64,000 bases of DNA from Orenia metallireducens. GTDB taxonomy: Bacteria > Bacillota > Halanaerobiia > Halobacteroidales > Halobacteroidaceae. The notes under the pieces were generated by a model, which worked only from the letters and a program-made list of their open reading frames with translations, ran no database searches and was not told the DNA's origin. The position numbers and the translations under genes are program-made. Within the stretch, counting starts at the first letter, position 1. Every line of letters begins with the position of its first letter. Positions 55,466 to 64,000 of this stretch are shown here, one piece after another. The stretch lies in assembly GCF_001693735.1 (NCBI RefSeq), contig NZ_LWDV01000006.1, forward strand, positions 29,023 to 93,022. The letters are read 5' to 3'.

Positions 55466-55954
55466 TTAATTTCCTTCTATTATTCTCCTTCTTATCTCCT
55501 TAATAATCATCTTATGAGTTCTAGGATGGGAAAATAAATAAGAGACCAACATGTTATAGTCATTTTGATTAATCTGATCATAATATAACATAGTATCTAA
55601 GATAGGAACTGGAAATTTATCCTTTGGAACAATAGCTACTAGCTTTTTCTGTCCATCAGACATTTGAGCATATATCTTCAAATCATAAATCTCACCATAA
55701 AAAAATGATAACTTGCTCTTCTCTACTATAAAGTCCCCTAGCTTCAATTCAGAAAAGTCACAATTAGTACTTGGAGTAGCCACTAAATAATATATCTGCT
55801 CAAAGGAGAATTCTAAATCTTCTAACCTTTGACCTATTTTAAGCAGCTTCTTTTTGGCAAAAAATTCAAGACCTAAAAAATAAAAACGATCTCCACAGTA
55901 TAGTAAAAGAACAATATAAATAAAAATTCCAATAACCAGTAAATTGCTTGACAT
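55466..55954 (-). CDS. Hypothetical membrane-anchored protein
   Basis: The 162-residue protein has one N-terminal membrane helix (NLLVIGIFIYIVLLLYCGDRF) and a cytoplasmic or external soluble region with several aromatic, charged segments; I recognise no family. GAGGGGTGATAGG precedes the ATG at 55954; an upstream in-frame extension would overlap the GGDEF gene and lacks a binding site. It follows the GGDEF gene by 79 bp in the same direction, so it may share its transcript and be a partner. Confidence 0.65.
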   Translation of the reverse strand: MSSNLLVIGIFIYIVLLLYCGDRFYFLGLEFFAKKKLLKIGQRLEDLEFSFEQIYYLVATPSTNCDFSELKLGDFIVEKSKLSFFYGEIYDLKIYAQMSDGQKKLVAIVPKDKFPVPILDTMLYYDQINQNDYNMLVSYLFSHPRTHKMIIKEIRRRIIEGN

Positions 55955-56033
55955 CCTATCACCCCTCTTCCCATTTAGGAAATTAATCAAGCCATTAACC
56001 ATCTCTAACTCTATGATAAACCTTGAATAAAAT

Positions 56034-57575
56034 TTAAATATTCTTGTGTAATTTGACATTATTACGCCCACAAGATTTAGCATGGTATAAAGCCTCATCA
56101 GCTACATTTAATAACTCACGATCAGTACTTGCATCCTCTGGAAACATCCCTATACCTACACTAATTGTCACATTACCATTAGGTTGGGTCTCTTGATTCT
56201 TAAAAGGAGTATCAGCAACCATAGCTCTAATTCTTTCTGCTATAGTATAGGCCACATCTTCTAGTACATTTGGTAGAATAATAGCAAATTCCTCCCCACC
56301 AAACCTACAAACTATATCATTCTCCCTTGTATTATCCTGTAATATTCTAGATAATAGTTTTAGGGCTTCATTTCCTGCTGGATGACCATTATTATCGTTA
56401 TAAGCCTTAAAGTAATCTATATCCATCATTAATAGAGCTAAAGAATTTCCAGTCCGCTTAGCATTCTCTATCTCTTGCTCAAGACTTGTTTGGAAATGCC
56501 TTTGATTATATATACCAGTAAGATTATCTTTAACAGCCATATTCTCTTTTAATTTATGTAACTTAGCATTCTGTATAGCCAAAGCAGCTTGATTGGCAAA
56601 GGGTAATAATGAATCTATACTTTTATAAGTAATCTCTCTTTTATTAGCGATATTATCGACAACCAAAACCCCAATAGCACTTCCTTTAACAATTAACGGT
56701 ACAATAGCAAAAGCTTCCATCGCTAATTTAGCAGCTAAAGTACATTGAAACTTATCATCAGGGTTCATCAATTTAATATTATAAGGCTCTTTATCCTTAA
56801 TTACTTTACTAGCTATATGATCCTTATCCAATTTAAAAGATAGGTTTTGAATAATATCATTTAATTTCTTATCACTTAGCTCTAGTTCTTCTTGTACAGC
56901 AATCATACCTTCTAAATTAATCTTATCCTTAGCAACATTCTGCCAAGTCTGTAACCCTTCTCGCTTGTCTAGAGGACCGATACCAATCTTGCCTGTTAAT
57001 TTACTCTCATCCTCATCATCTATTAGAAATAGGATAGCACGGTTAAATTCTAAACCATATCCAGCAGTTACAGCAGATAAAATTATCTGTAATACTTTAT
57101 CCAGCTCTAATGTCCCTTGTAAAATAGCACTAATCTCTCTAAGGACTCTTAGTTCTTTAATTTGATTTGATAATTCCATATTTAATTTAATAATACTTTT
57201 AATCTTCTCTTTAATCATATTATTTGAGCAACCTGAAACCAAAGAGATAAATAAGAATAAGGATAAATGATAAAAAATCTCTATGGTATTAAAATCTGAC
57301 CATATTAAAGCAGGTAAAACCGCTAAGGAAGTCATTAATCCTCCCTTTGTCCCTGTTAAAATTGTACTTGCAACAATAAATAAATATAGGGAAGCAGTTC
57401 CAATAATACCATTGATAGGATTTCCAAATAAGGAATAATTTATAATAAAAATTATCATAAGTCCAGATAATAACAAATAAGAATTAGCAGTCAATTTCCT
57501 ATTAAAGGAGGATACTATTATTAAAATTATAGGTAATATTACTGATATAAGTAAAAATAATATTATTTTAATCAT
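56034..57575 (-). CDS. Membrane GAF-GGDEF diguanylate cyclase
   Basis: The 513-residue protein has five or six N-terminal membrane helices (about 1-125), a coiled linker, a GAF domain (about 150-330) and a GGDEF domain with FGGEEFAIILP. Five residues before GGEEF is REND, an RxxD inhibitory site, so the cyclase should be active and product-inhibited. It would make c-di-GMP in response to a small ligand or redox cue through GAF. GGAGGGATTTAT precedes the ATG. No phosphodiesterase or PilZ protein is near. Confidence 0.93.
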   Translation of the reverse strand: MIKIILFLLISVILPIILIIVSSFNRKLTANSYLLLSGLMIIFIINYSLFGNPINGIIGTASLYLFIVASTILTGTKGGLMTSLAVLPALIWSDFNTIEIFYHLSLFLFISLVSGCSNNMIKEKIKSIIKLNMELSNQIKELRVLREISAILQGTLELDKVLQIILSAVTAGYGLEFNRAILFLIDDEDESKLTGKIGIGPLDKREGLQTWQNVAKDKINLEGMIAVQEELELSDKKLNDIIQNLSFKLDKDHIASKVIKDKEPYNIKLMNPDDKFQCTLAAKLAMEAFAIVPLIVKGSAIGVLVVDNIANKREITYKSIDSLLPFANQAALAIQNAKLHKLKENMAVKDNLTGIYNQRHFQTSLEQEIENAKRTGNSLALLMMDIDYFKAYNDNNGHPAGNEALKLLSRILQDNTRENDIVCRFGGEEFAIILPNVLEDVAYTIAERIRAMVADTPFKNQETQPNGNVTISVGIGMFPEDASTDRELLNVADEALYHAKSCGRNNVKLHKNI

Positions 57576-57640
57576 ATAAATCCCTCCTCTTTATTAATTA
57601 ATATTCTATACCTTATATTTTTTTCCTGCAAAACAATTAC

Positions 57641-57666
57641 AAAATGTTAATAACTATTAACATTTT
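57641..57666. promoter_or_regulatory. Perfect palindrome upstream of the GGDEF gene
   Basis: 12-bp arms (AAAATGTTAATA) with a two-base centre, 66 bp before the start codon. It looks like an operator or small hairpin; no regulator is suggested. The remaining gap to 58069 is AT-rich with nothing recognised. Confidence 0.45.
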
Positions 57667-58063
57667 AAGAAATAAAATTTAACTTTTTTATAAACTTGAT
57701 TTAGAGAAAATTTAATTTACTGTTGGTGATATCTGATAAACAATACTAGTGCAAATAACTGATATTCTAAAAACATATTTTTAAGATTAAAAAATTCAAT
57801 CTTGAACTTATAATGATAATTTATAAATTATAGATAGAACTTTGATTTCTGTTTGACAATAGCATTTCTTTAAATTTATTTATTATGCTCTATAAAGCTT
57901 TCAATTTATCCTTTATCAACTAATCAATTTATAATCAATACCATTCAATCTATTCATTTTAAATTTGGCTTTATTTGCAAAATTTAACCTGCTATAAGTT
58001 AAAAATATTAAGTAATATTCATTTATAACTTGTTGTATGCCATAATCTTTCTTTAACATATAA

Positions 58064-58101
58064 TAAAAAAAGCTTGTAACTGAAAATTCAGTTACAAGCT
58101 T
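58064..58101 (-). terminator. Terminator after ileS
   Basis: 15-bp stem AAGCTTGTAACTGAA/TTCAGTTACAAGCTT with six T on the minus strand, 14 bp beyond the stop. Confidence 0.92.
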
Positions 58102-58114
58102 TTCTAATTAAAGA

Positions 58115-60892
58115 TTATAAATTCTTTACTACCTCTAAACATCTAGCACATACTGTTGAATGCTCATCATCAACTCCAACAGTTTCACTATAATTCCAGC
58201 AACGGTCACACTTTTCACCAGCTGCTTGGCTTACAGCTACTTTAATATCAGATTCTTTACCTTCATATAACTCTCCACTTACTTCTTCGTCAGCTTCTGC
58301 TAGTTGAGCAACAGAAACGATAAATAGCTCTGCTAAATTATCAAATTGAGCTAAGAAGTCATACGTCTTTTCAGTTGGATAAATTTTAACAGCTGCATCT
58401 AAAGAATGTCCTACAACCTTCTCTTTACGAGCAATCTCTAAAGCTTTAGAGACATCCTTTCTAATAGCTAATAATCTATCCCATTTAACTGCTAATTCTT
58501 CATCAATATATTCTTCTTTAACTTCTGGCCAGTCTTCTAAGAAGACACTCTCTGCTTTATCTCCAGGCAAGTACTTCCATACCTCTTCTGCTGTATGAAC
58601 TATTACTGGAGCAATAATCTTAATCATGGTAGTTAAAATTTCATACATAGCAGTCTGACCTGAACGTCTTACTGGATCATTTGGCTCTAAAATATACATT
58701 CTATCTTTAAGAATATCCATATAGAAAGAACTTAACTCTACTAAACAGAAATTATGCACAGCATGATAAATCTTATGGTATTCATAATTCTCATAAGCTT
58801 CTTTTACCAATTTAACTAGTTTCTGTAGCTGCATCAATGCCCAACGATCTAATTCAGTCAATTCATTATACGCTACAGAATTTTCTGCTGGATCAAAGTC
58901 AGCTAAATTACCTAAGATATAGCGAGATGTATTTCTGATTCTACGATAAACCTCAGCGTTCTCTTTTAATATCTTATCAGAAACTCTAACATCCTCTTTA
59001 AAGTTAGAAGACGCAACCCATAATCTCAAAATATCAGCACCATATTGCTCAATAATATCATGAGGTGAGACAACATTACCGATAGATTTAGACATCTTCT
59101 TACCTTTCTTATCAACAGTAAATCCATTTGTTACAACAGCCTTATAAGGAGCTTCTCCTCTAGCTGCAATTGAAGTCAATAATGAAGAGTTGAACCAACC
59201 ACGATATTGGTCTGTACCTTCAAGATAAAGGTCAGCAGGTCTATCTAAGATATCATAATTCTCTAATACTGCTGCATGGCTTGCACCAGAGTCGAACCAT
59301 ACATCCATAATATCATGCTCTTTTTCAAAGTCACTGCTACCACATTCACAAGTAGTGCCTTCAGGCACTATCTCATTGGCTTCTAATTCATACCAGATAC
59401 CAGATCCCTTCTTGCCAAATAACTCTTTTACTGCTTCTATAGTCTCTTCAGTTACTATAGTCTCTCCACAGTCTTTACAATAGAAGATTGGAATTGGTAC
59501 TCCCCAAACTCTCTGACGAGAAATACACCAATCTGTTCTATTTTCAATCATATTAGTAATTCTAGTCTCTCCCCAACTAGGATACCACTTTACGTTTTTA
59601 ACTGCTTCTAAAGCCTCATCCTTAATTGCATCAACACTAGCAAACCATTGCTTAGTTGCTCTAAAGATAACTGGATTCTTACATCTCCAACAATGTGGAT
59701 AAGAGTGATCAATAAAGCTTAAATTCATTAATAGATTTTGCTCTTTTAATAGATTAGTTACTTTGATATTAGCATCATCATAATACATACCTGCAAACTC
59801 TGGTCCTGCTTCCTCAGTGAATGTTCCTGTATTATCCATTGGAGCAAATACTGGAATATCATAGTCCTGACAGACAACATAGTCATCATGACCATGACCT
59901 GGAGCTGTATGTACACAGCCAGAACCTTGTTCTAAGGTAACATGGTCCCCTAAGATCAATTGTGATTCTCTATTATAAAATGGATGCTTACACTTAACAC
60001 CTTCTAGTTCTTCACCTTTAAATTCAGCTACTATACTATACTCCTCAATCTTACAAGTCTTCATCATTTGATCTAATAGCTCTTTAGCAGCAACAATTCT
60101 ACCATTATCAGTTTGAGCTATTACATAATCAAAGTCAGGATGAACTGAAATCGCCATATTTGATGGGATAGTCCATGGAGTAGTAGTCCAGATAACTACA
60201 AAGTCATCACTTGTTAACTCTTCTCCTCCTAAAACCTTACCTTCTTTAACCGGGAACTTAACAAAGATTGAAGGTCCTCGACTATCTTGATATTCAATCT
60301 CTGCTTCTGCTAAAGCAGTCTCACAATCAGTACACCAATGAACTGGCTTCAATCCTTGGTATAACAATCCCTTTAATGCCATTTGACCAAAGATATCAAT
60401 CTGCTTTGCCTCATATTTAGGATTTAAGGTTACATAAGGATTATCCCAATCTCCCCAAACACCTAAACGTTTGAATTGTCCTTTTTGGCGTTCTACATAC
60501 TTAAGAGCATAATCTCTACATCTATCTCTTAATTCAGTAGTAGATAATTCTTTTCTCTTCTCACCTAACTCCTTAGTTACTTTATGCTCAATTGGTAATC
60601 CATGAGTATCCCAACCTGGTACATAAGGTGCTTGGAATCCTTTTAAGTGATTGTATCTAGTTACGATATCCTTTAAAATCTTATTTAACGCATGTCCAAT
60701 ATGGATATCACCATTGGCATAAGGAGGACCATCATGTAAGATAAATTGCTTAGCCCCTTCTCTTTTCTTTAATGCTTTTTCATAGATGCCCTTCTCTTCC
60801 CAAAACTTTTGAAATTCTGGTTCACGCTTTGCTAAGCTAGCACGCATGGGAAAATCAGTTTTAGGTAAATTTAACGTATCCTTATAATCCAT
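58115..60892 (-). CDS. ileS: Isoleucyl-tRNA synthetase
   Basis: The 925-residue class I synthetase has the HIGH motif [17 protein letters not shown], the editing domain, KMSKS ([12 protein letters not shown]) and a C-terminal zinc finger [13 protein letters not shown]. It charges tRNA-Ile. It lies behind an Ile-specific T-box and has its own terminator, so it is a single-gene unit. The ATG at 60892 follows GAGGAG; a GTG within that site is not used. Confidence 0.97.
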   Translation of the reverse strand: MDYKDTLNLPKTDFPMRASLAKREPEFQKFWEEKGIYEKALKKREGAKQFILHDGPPYANGDIHIGHALNKILKDIVTRYNHLKGFQAPYVPGWDTHGLPIEHKVTKELGEKRKELSTTELRDRCRDYALKYVERQKGQFKRLGVWGDWDNPYVTLNPKYEAKQIDIFGQMALKGLLYQGLKPVHWCTDCETALAEAEIEYQDSRGPSIFVKFPVKEGKVLGGEELTSDDFVVIWTTTPWTIPSNMAISVHPDFDYVIAQTDNGRIVAAKELLDQMMKTCKIEEYSIVAEFKGEELEGVKCKHPFYNRESQLILGDHVTLEQGSGCVHTAPGHGHDDYVVCQDYDIPVFAPMDNTGTFTEEAGPEFAGMYYDDANIKVTNLLKEQNLLMNLSFIDHSYPHCWRCKNPVIFRATKQWFASVDAIKDEALEAVKNVKWYPSWGETRITNMIENRTDWCISRQRVWGVPIPIFYCKDCGETIVTEETIEAVKELFGKKGSGIWYELEANEIVPEGTTCECGSSDFEKEHDIMDVWFDSGASHAAVLENYDILDRPADLYLEGTDQYRGWFNSSLLTSIAARGEAPYKAVVTNGFTVDKKGKKMSKSIGNVVSPHDIIEQYGADILRLWVASSNFKEDVRVSDKILKENAEVYRRIRNTSRYILGNLADFDPAENSVAYNELTELDRWALMQLQKLVKLVKEAYENYEYHKIYHAVHNFCLVELSSFYMDILKDRMYILEPNDPVRRSGQTAMYEILTTMIKIIAPVIVHTAEEVWKYLPGDKAESVFLEDWPEVKEEYIDEELAVKWDRLLAIRKDVSKALEIARKEKVVGHSLDAAVKIYPTEKTYDFLAQFDNLAELFIVSVAQLAEADEEVSGELYEGKESDIKVAVSQAAGEKCDRCWNYSETVGVDDEHSTVCARCLEVVKNL

Positions 60893-60931
60893 TATTTCCA
60901 CTCCTCTTTTTTATAGTTGATAGTTGACATC

Positions 60932-61117
60932 AGACCTCACCTAACCCTCTCCTTAGCTAAGGAGAGGGAACTTTTTAATATGCGTCTTCTCTCCCCTTCT
61001 CTACGGGTCTGATGACCACTTCGCACAAGACCATTTCCTAAGAATAGGAGAAGCCGAACTTGCATGAAGTTGTCTCGCCTTTTAGACCCGAAAAGGGGTC
61101 GGGGGATGAGGTGTGTT
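60932..61117. repeat. CCTCAC...GTGAGG-type palindromic element
   Basis: AGACCTCACCTAACCCTCTC at one end and GGGGGATGAGGTGTGTTC at the other, with an internal CCCTCTCCTTAGCTAAGGAGAGGG palindrome and GACCACTTC shared with the core of 34470-34699. Lies between ileS and its T-box. Confidence 0.7.
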
Positions 61118-61189
61118 CTTTTAAGTTAATACTTTTGATATAAAAAAATTTATGAACTTTCTTCATAAAAGCTCAAGTATCTTCAAAAA

Positions 61190-61440
61190 ATAAAAAATCT
61201 CCTCCCAGAAAGGGACGAGGTTATCATCGCGGTACCACCCTAATTAGCACATAGTAAGCCAAAAGCTCACAGATATACTCACTTAAACAGAATAACGGTC
61301 TGCATCCGATTTCTCTTACTATTAATTTCAGAGAAATAGCTAAGAGGTGATCTTCAATACAGCTTCTGTTCCTAGGCTTCCACCATCCCTAGTTCGCTAT
61401 AACTTTCACCGTACCTACTCTTCTCTATCATAGCTTTTAT
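61190..61440 (-). promoter_or_regulatory. T-box riboswitch, isoleucine specific
   Basis: On the minus strand Stem I includes the specifier loop with GAAG-ATC-ACC; ATC (61349-61351) is an Ile codon. The T-box GGTGGTACCGCG lies at 61228-61239 and a terminator (61192-61220) follows with six T. Uncharged tRNA-Ile would favour antitermination. Confidence 0.95.
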
Positions 61441-61460
61441 GATATAACATTTTGTCTTAC

Positions 61461-61489
61461 ATTATAATACAAATTTTAAGTTTAGTCAA
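61461..61489 (-). promoter_or_regulatory. Promoter of the ileS T-box
   Basis: TTGACT (61484-61489) and TATAAT (61461-61466) with a 17-bp spacer on the minus strand. Confidence 0.8.
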
Positions 61490-61663
61490 TGGAGAATTGA
61501 GAATCCAATATATTTTTATTTAATTTGTATTCTTAGATTAACTTATTATAGTAGCTAGATATTTAATAGTTGTAGATATATTGTTATAATTTTTCTTTAT
61601 CTTTTTAATCAATTACTTTATGTTAAATTAATATTTCCTAAATTGCAATATTAAATTGAACTA

Positions 61664-61860
61664 GTCTCAAACTGTAATAATTTAACCGTATAAAATATCT
61701 CTTAATTGATCTTCAAATGCTTCATCTTTCATAAGAATTTAGGTGTTTATTTTTTCGAAATAATGGTGTATCATTTAAGTAGTCCATAGTGTGCACCTCC
61801 CTGTAATTTATTTGTTTTGTGGTGATTCAATTATATTACAGTTCGGTCCACTATGGGTAT
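61664..61860 (-). mobile_element. Internally deleted IS remnant (IS30-like)
   Basis: Inverted ends AACTGTAATATAATT (about 61830-61845) and AACTGTAATAATTT (61671-61685, opposite strand) bracket about 190 bp. From one end a frame with GGGAGGTG encodes MDYLNDTPLFRKNKHLNSYER then stops; the start resembles IS30-family transposases. A second fragment (61687-61737) ends EDQLRDILYG. The middle of the transposase is gone. The rest of 61861-62272 has no gene; a short run near 61985-62045 reads like a decayed protein C-terminus. Confidence 0.55.
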
Positions 61861-62272
61861 TTTTTATTTAGTTCAATTTTATTTTACAATGAAGCATAAA
61901 AATATTACTAAAAACTTAATTCTTAATTATAAAAGTATTACCTTTACTTATTAAATTTCACTTTAAACTTAAATATTCTTCAACATCTCAATTACTATCT
62001 TATAAGAATTATCAGCAGCCTTCTCACAAATTCCTCAAATGGATACTAACCTTTCACTTTACAAGACATAGAACAAATGATTATAAAAGGCTTAAAGTTT
62101 AAGCTAGACTTGTCCTAGTGCAACCCCTTCCAGTTTAGTACAATATCGAAAAAAGTATCTTCTAAGAAATCTCCTCTATACCTAGTATCTATAAATTAAT
62201 CTCTAAAAAATTTCTTTCAGTCAACATTATTTTAATATTATCATCAAAAAGAGATTATCAAAAAAGATATAA

Positions 62273-63781
62273 TTAAACATTAAAACTACTGATTAACCCC
62301 TTTAATTTTTGAGCCATTACAGCTAATTCTTGAGATGAATTAGTCACCTCATCAGACATAGTTTTAATATTTTGAGAAGCTACCATAATCTCATCACTAT
62401 TTTCTGCTAAACTTTGAGCTGAAGCTGCAGTATGCCCTATATGACTAGAAGTCTGTTCGCTTGCTTGCGCAATCTGCTCAAAAACTTCTCCTGTCTTTTC
62501 TGCTATAGCTTGTCCCTCTTTAACCTTAGCTGATACCTCTTCAACAGACTTTACCCCTACTGCTGACTGTTTTTGAGTCTTCTTTATTAAAGTAGCTATT
62601 TTATTCGTTGCTTTACTAGTATCTTCAGCCAATTCCCTAATTTCCTCTGCTACAACTGCAAAACCTTGACCATGTTCTCCTGCTCTTGCAGCTTCAATAG
62701 CTGCATTCAAAGCCAATAAGTTAGTCTGTTCTGCTATATTAGTAATTAAGTTGACTATATCTCCAATCTCTTTGGAGTTATTATCCAAATCATTAATGAC
62801 CTCTACTGTTTGTTTAACTGCCCTATTAATCTCTTTCATACTATTTATTGTATCCCTAATATTTTTATTACCAATTTTAGTTTGGGAAGTAGACTCTTGA
62901 GCAAAGCCAGTTACTTCTTGACTACTTGCAGATATTTCTTCAATACTGGCTGACATGTTTTCAATCAACTGATTAGTCTCCTCTATATGAGCATTACCTT
63001 CCTCTGAGGACGCTGATAATTCCTCACTATAAGCTGATAAATTTTCAGAAGTTTCTATCAGGTCTATCATCATTTTTTTCAAATTATTACGCATAATATT
63101 AAGGGCATCAGCTAAATCCCCTATCTCATCATTTGCTTTTATGTTAATCTCTTCTACATTTAAGTTTCCATCAGCAATCTCTCTTGCAAAATTCACAGCG
63201 GAATTTATCGGCTTTGAAATAAATCTAGCCAAAAATATTCCTATCCCTATAACGATAACCCCAACTAGTACTATAACTAATATAATATTTCTCATCATAT
63301 TATTAGCTATTGCAAAGACTTCTTTAGCTGGAGCATAAGCCCAAAAAATCAAATCTAATTCCTCATTGTATCGTAAATAAGATATATTCTTTTCGCCTTC
63401 ATACTCATATGAATAATATCCTTCCTTTTGTTCTAAAATAGGCTTTATAGTTCGATTATTAGCTACATTTTTACCAATTAGCTCCTCAACCTGATTATAT
63501 ACCATAGTCCCATCTGGTGTTAAAATTGCTAAATTACCAGTATCAAAATATCTTTCTTCTTTAGCTTTCTCAATTATTAAATTTACTACTCTTTCACTAG
63601 AACCATTTAAAGTTTTTTCTTCTACCATTGTCATAAAAGACCCTAATTTAGCCTCCATAATATTTTTAGCATCATCCTTTAGAAGATTAACAACAGTTAT
63701 ACTAGAATAAACCCCAATAATCATCATTGGTACTATACAAAATAACACAAATACACTTATTAATTTTGCTTTTAAACTCAT
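62273..63781 (-). CDS. Methyl-accepting chemotaxis protein
   Basis: The 502-residue receptor has an N-terminal membrane helix (about 5-27), an external sensor region of about 130 residues (single Cache-like), a second helix (about 165-187), a HAMP domain and a cytoplasmic signalling domain with the conserved hairpin tip [36 protein letters not shown]. It would relay a ligand signal to CheA. No chemotaxis genes are in view. The ATG at 63781 follows AGGGTGA. Confidence 0.94.
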   Translation of the reverse strand: MSLKAKLISVFVLFCIVPMMIIGVYSSITVVNLLKDDAKNIMEAKLGSFMTMVEEKTLNGSSERVVNLIIEKAKEERYFDTGNLAILTPDGTMVYNQVEELIGKNVANNRTIKPILEQKEGYYSYEYEGEKNISYLRYNEELDLIFWAYAPAKEVFAIANNMMRNIILVIVLVGVIVIGIGIFLARFISKPINSAVNFAREIADGNLNVEEINIKANDEIGDLADALNIMRNNLKKMMIDLIETSENLSAYSEELSASSEEGNAHIEETNQLIENMSASIEEISASSQEVTGFAQESTSQTKIGNKNIRDTINSMKEINRAVKQTVEVINDLDNNSKEIGDIVNLITNIAEQTNLLALNAAIEAARAGEHGQGFAVVAEEIRELAEDTSKATNKIATLIKKTQKQSAVGVKSVEEVSAKVKEGQAIAEKTGEVFEQIAQASEQTSSHIGHTAASAQSLAENSDEIMVASQNIKTMSDEVTNSSQELAVMAQKLKGLISSFNV

Positions 63782-64000
63782 TAAATTCACCCTACCTATC
63801 ATAATTGAATTTTAAATTTTTTTCATTTTCTTTTATAAAAATCCTCTTCATAATATAAGACAAGAAAGAATTATCACCCCCACACCCTAAAGAAAAAACT
63901 ACTAAAAACAATTACTAAAGGAAGTCTGGGATTTATGGTAGGAAAAGTTTTTGCGTTCAATTGTTTATTTATTATATAAATAGATATATTCTCTAATGTT

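Noticed and set aside
61985-62060. Possible decayed regulator gene C-terminus
   Set aside because: A fragment of about 20 residues with frameshifts can be read on the minus strand, but it is too short and broken to assign to a family.

Overview
The window is AT-rich bacterial chromosome, with roughly two thirds of bases A or T by eye. It reads as a low-GC, endospore-type anaerobic Firmicute. The evidence is Gram-positive style leaders (FMN and SAM riboswitches, an Ile T-box, two PyrR attenuators), strong GGAGG ribosome binding sites, a remA-gmk-rpoZ-coaBC block, PASTA kinase with PP2C phosphatase, a YteA-type zinc finger protein, and anaerobe oxygen-defence genes (superoxide reductase, rubrerythrin, flavodiiron protein). 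The mix, with DUF116 and YmaF proteins, fits Halanaerobiales relatives best, but that is inference without a search. No rRNA, CRISPR array, prophage or intact mobile element is visible.

Layout. 1-2 kb: a membrane sensor gene cut by the left edge and a Spo0B/NatK-like histidine kinase. 2-9 kb: uraA, pyrR, rluD, lspA and a yteA-like gene, then a GH13 amylase behind a perfect cre operator, and tRNA-Asn. 9-16 kb: family 4 UDG, an orphan fliK-like/flhB-like pair, nth, an esterase, and two His-rich ymaF genes followed by a 28-codon basic peptide. 16-20 kb: ribDE-ribBA-ribH under an FMN riboswitch. 20-34 kb: the conserved Firmicute translation, cell-cycle and kinase block (rpe, rsgA, prkC, prpC, FHA gene, rlmN, rsmB, Zn peptidase, DUF116, fmt, def, priA, flippase-like gene). 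36-40 kb: redox defence (wrbA, superoxide reductase, frameshifted rubrerythrin, fprA). 40-45 kb: a candidate C-rich small RNA, a hypothetical gene, a structured non-coding region, metK with SAM riboswitch, sfsA and a LysM-deacetylase. 45-52 kb: DUF1450, an FAD reductase, an MFS carrier, a DUF2294 gene and a TrpX-type ABC transporter with a possible new leader RNA. 52-64 kb: coaBC, rpoZ, gmk and remA, then a GGDEF protein, ileS with T-box, an internally deleted IS, and a chemotaxis receptor.

How genes work together. The prkC-prpC-FHA set is a complete phospho-signalling module. The rib operon makes riboflavin for the flavoproteins encoded nearby (WrbA, FprA, FAD reductase). The redox genes form an O2/superoxide/peroxide removal set. 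The canonical coaBC-priA neighbourhood is split by about 18 kb of accessory DNA that also carries most of the palindromic intergenic repeats.

Most interesting are the intergenic regions: a promoter-to-terminator small RNA exposing two CCUCC loops (40.0-40.2 kb), a switch-like leader before the ABC transporter (52.4 kb), strong promoters feeding directly into long perfect palindromes (48.6-48.9 and 49.4-49.5 kb), and at least eight copies of a palindromic repeat, two of which supply the stop codons of adjacent genes.
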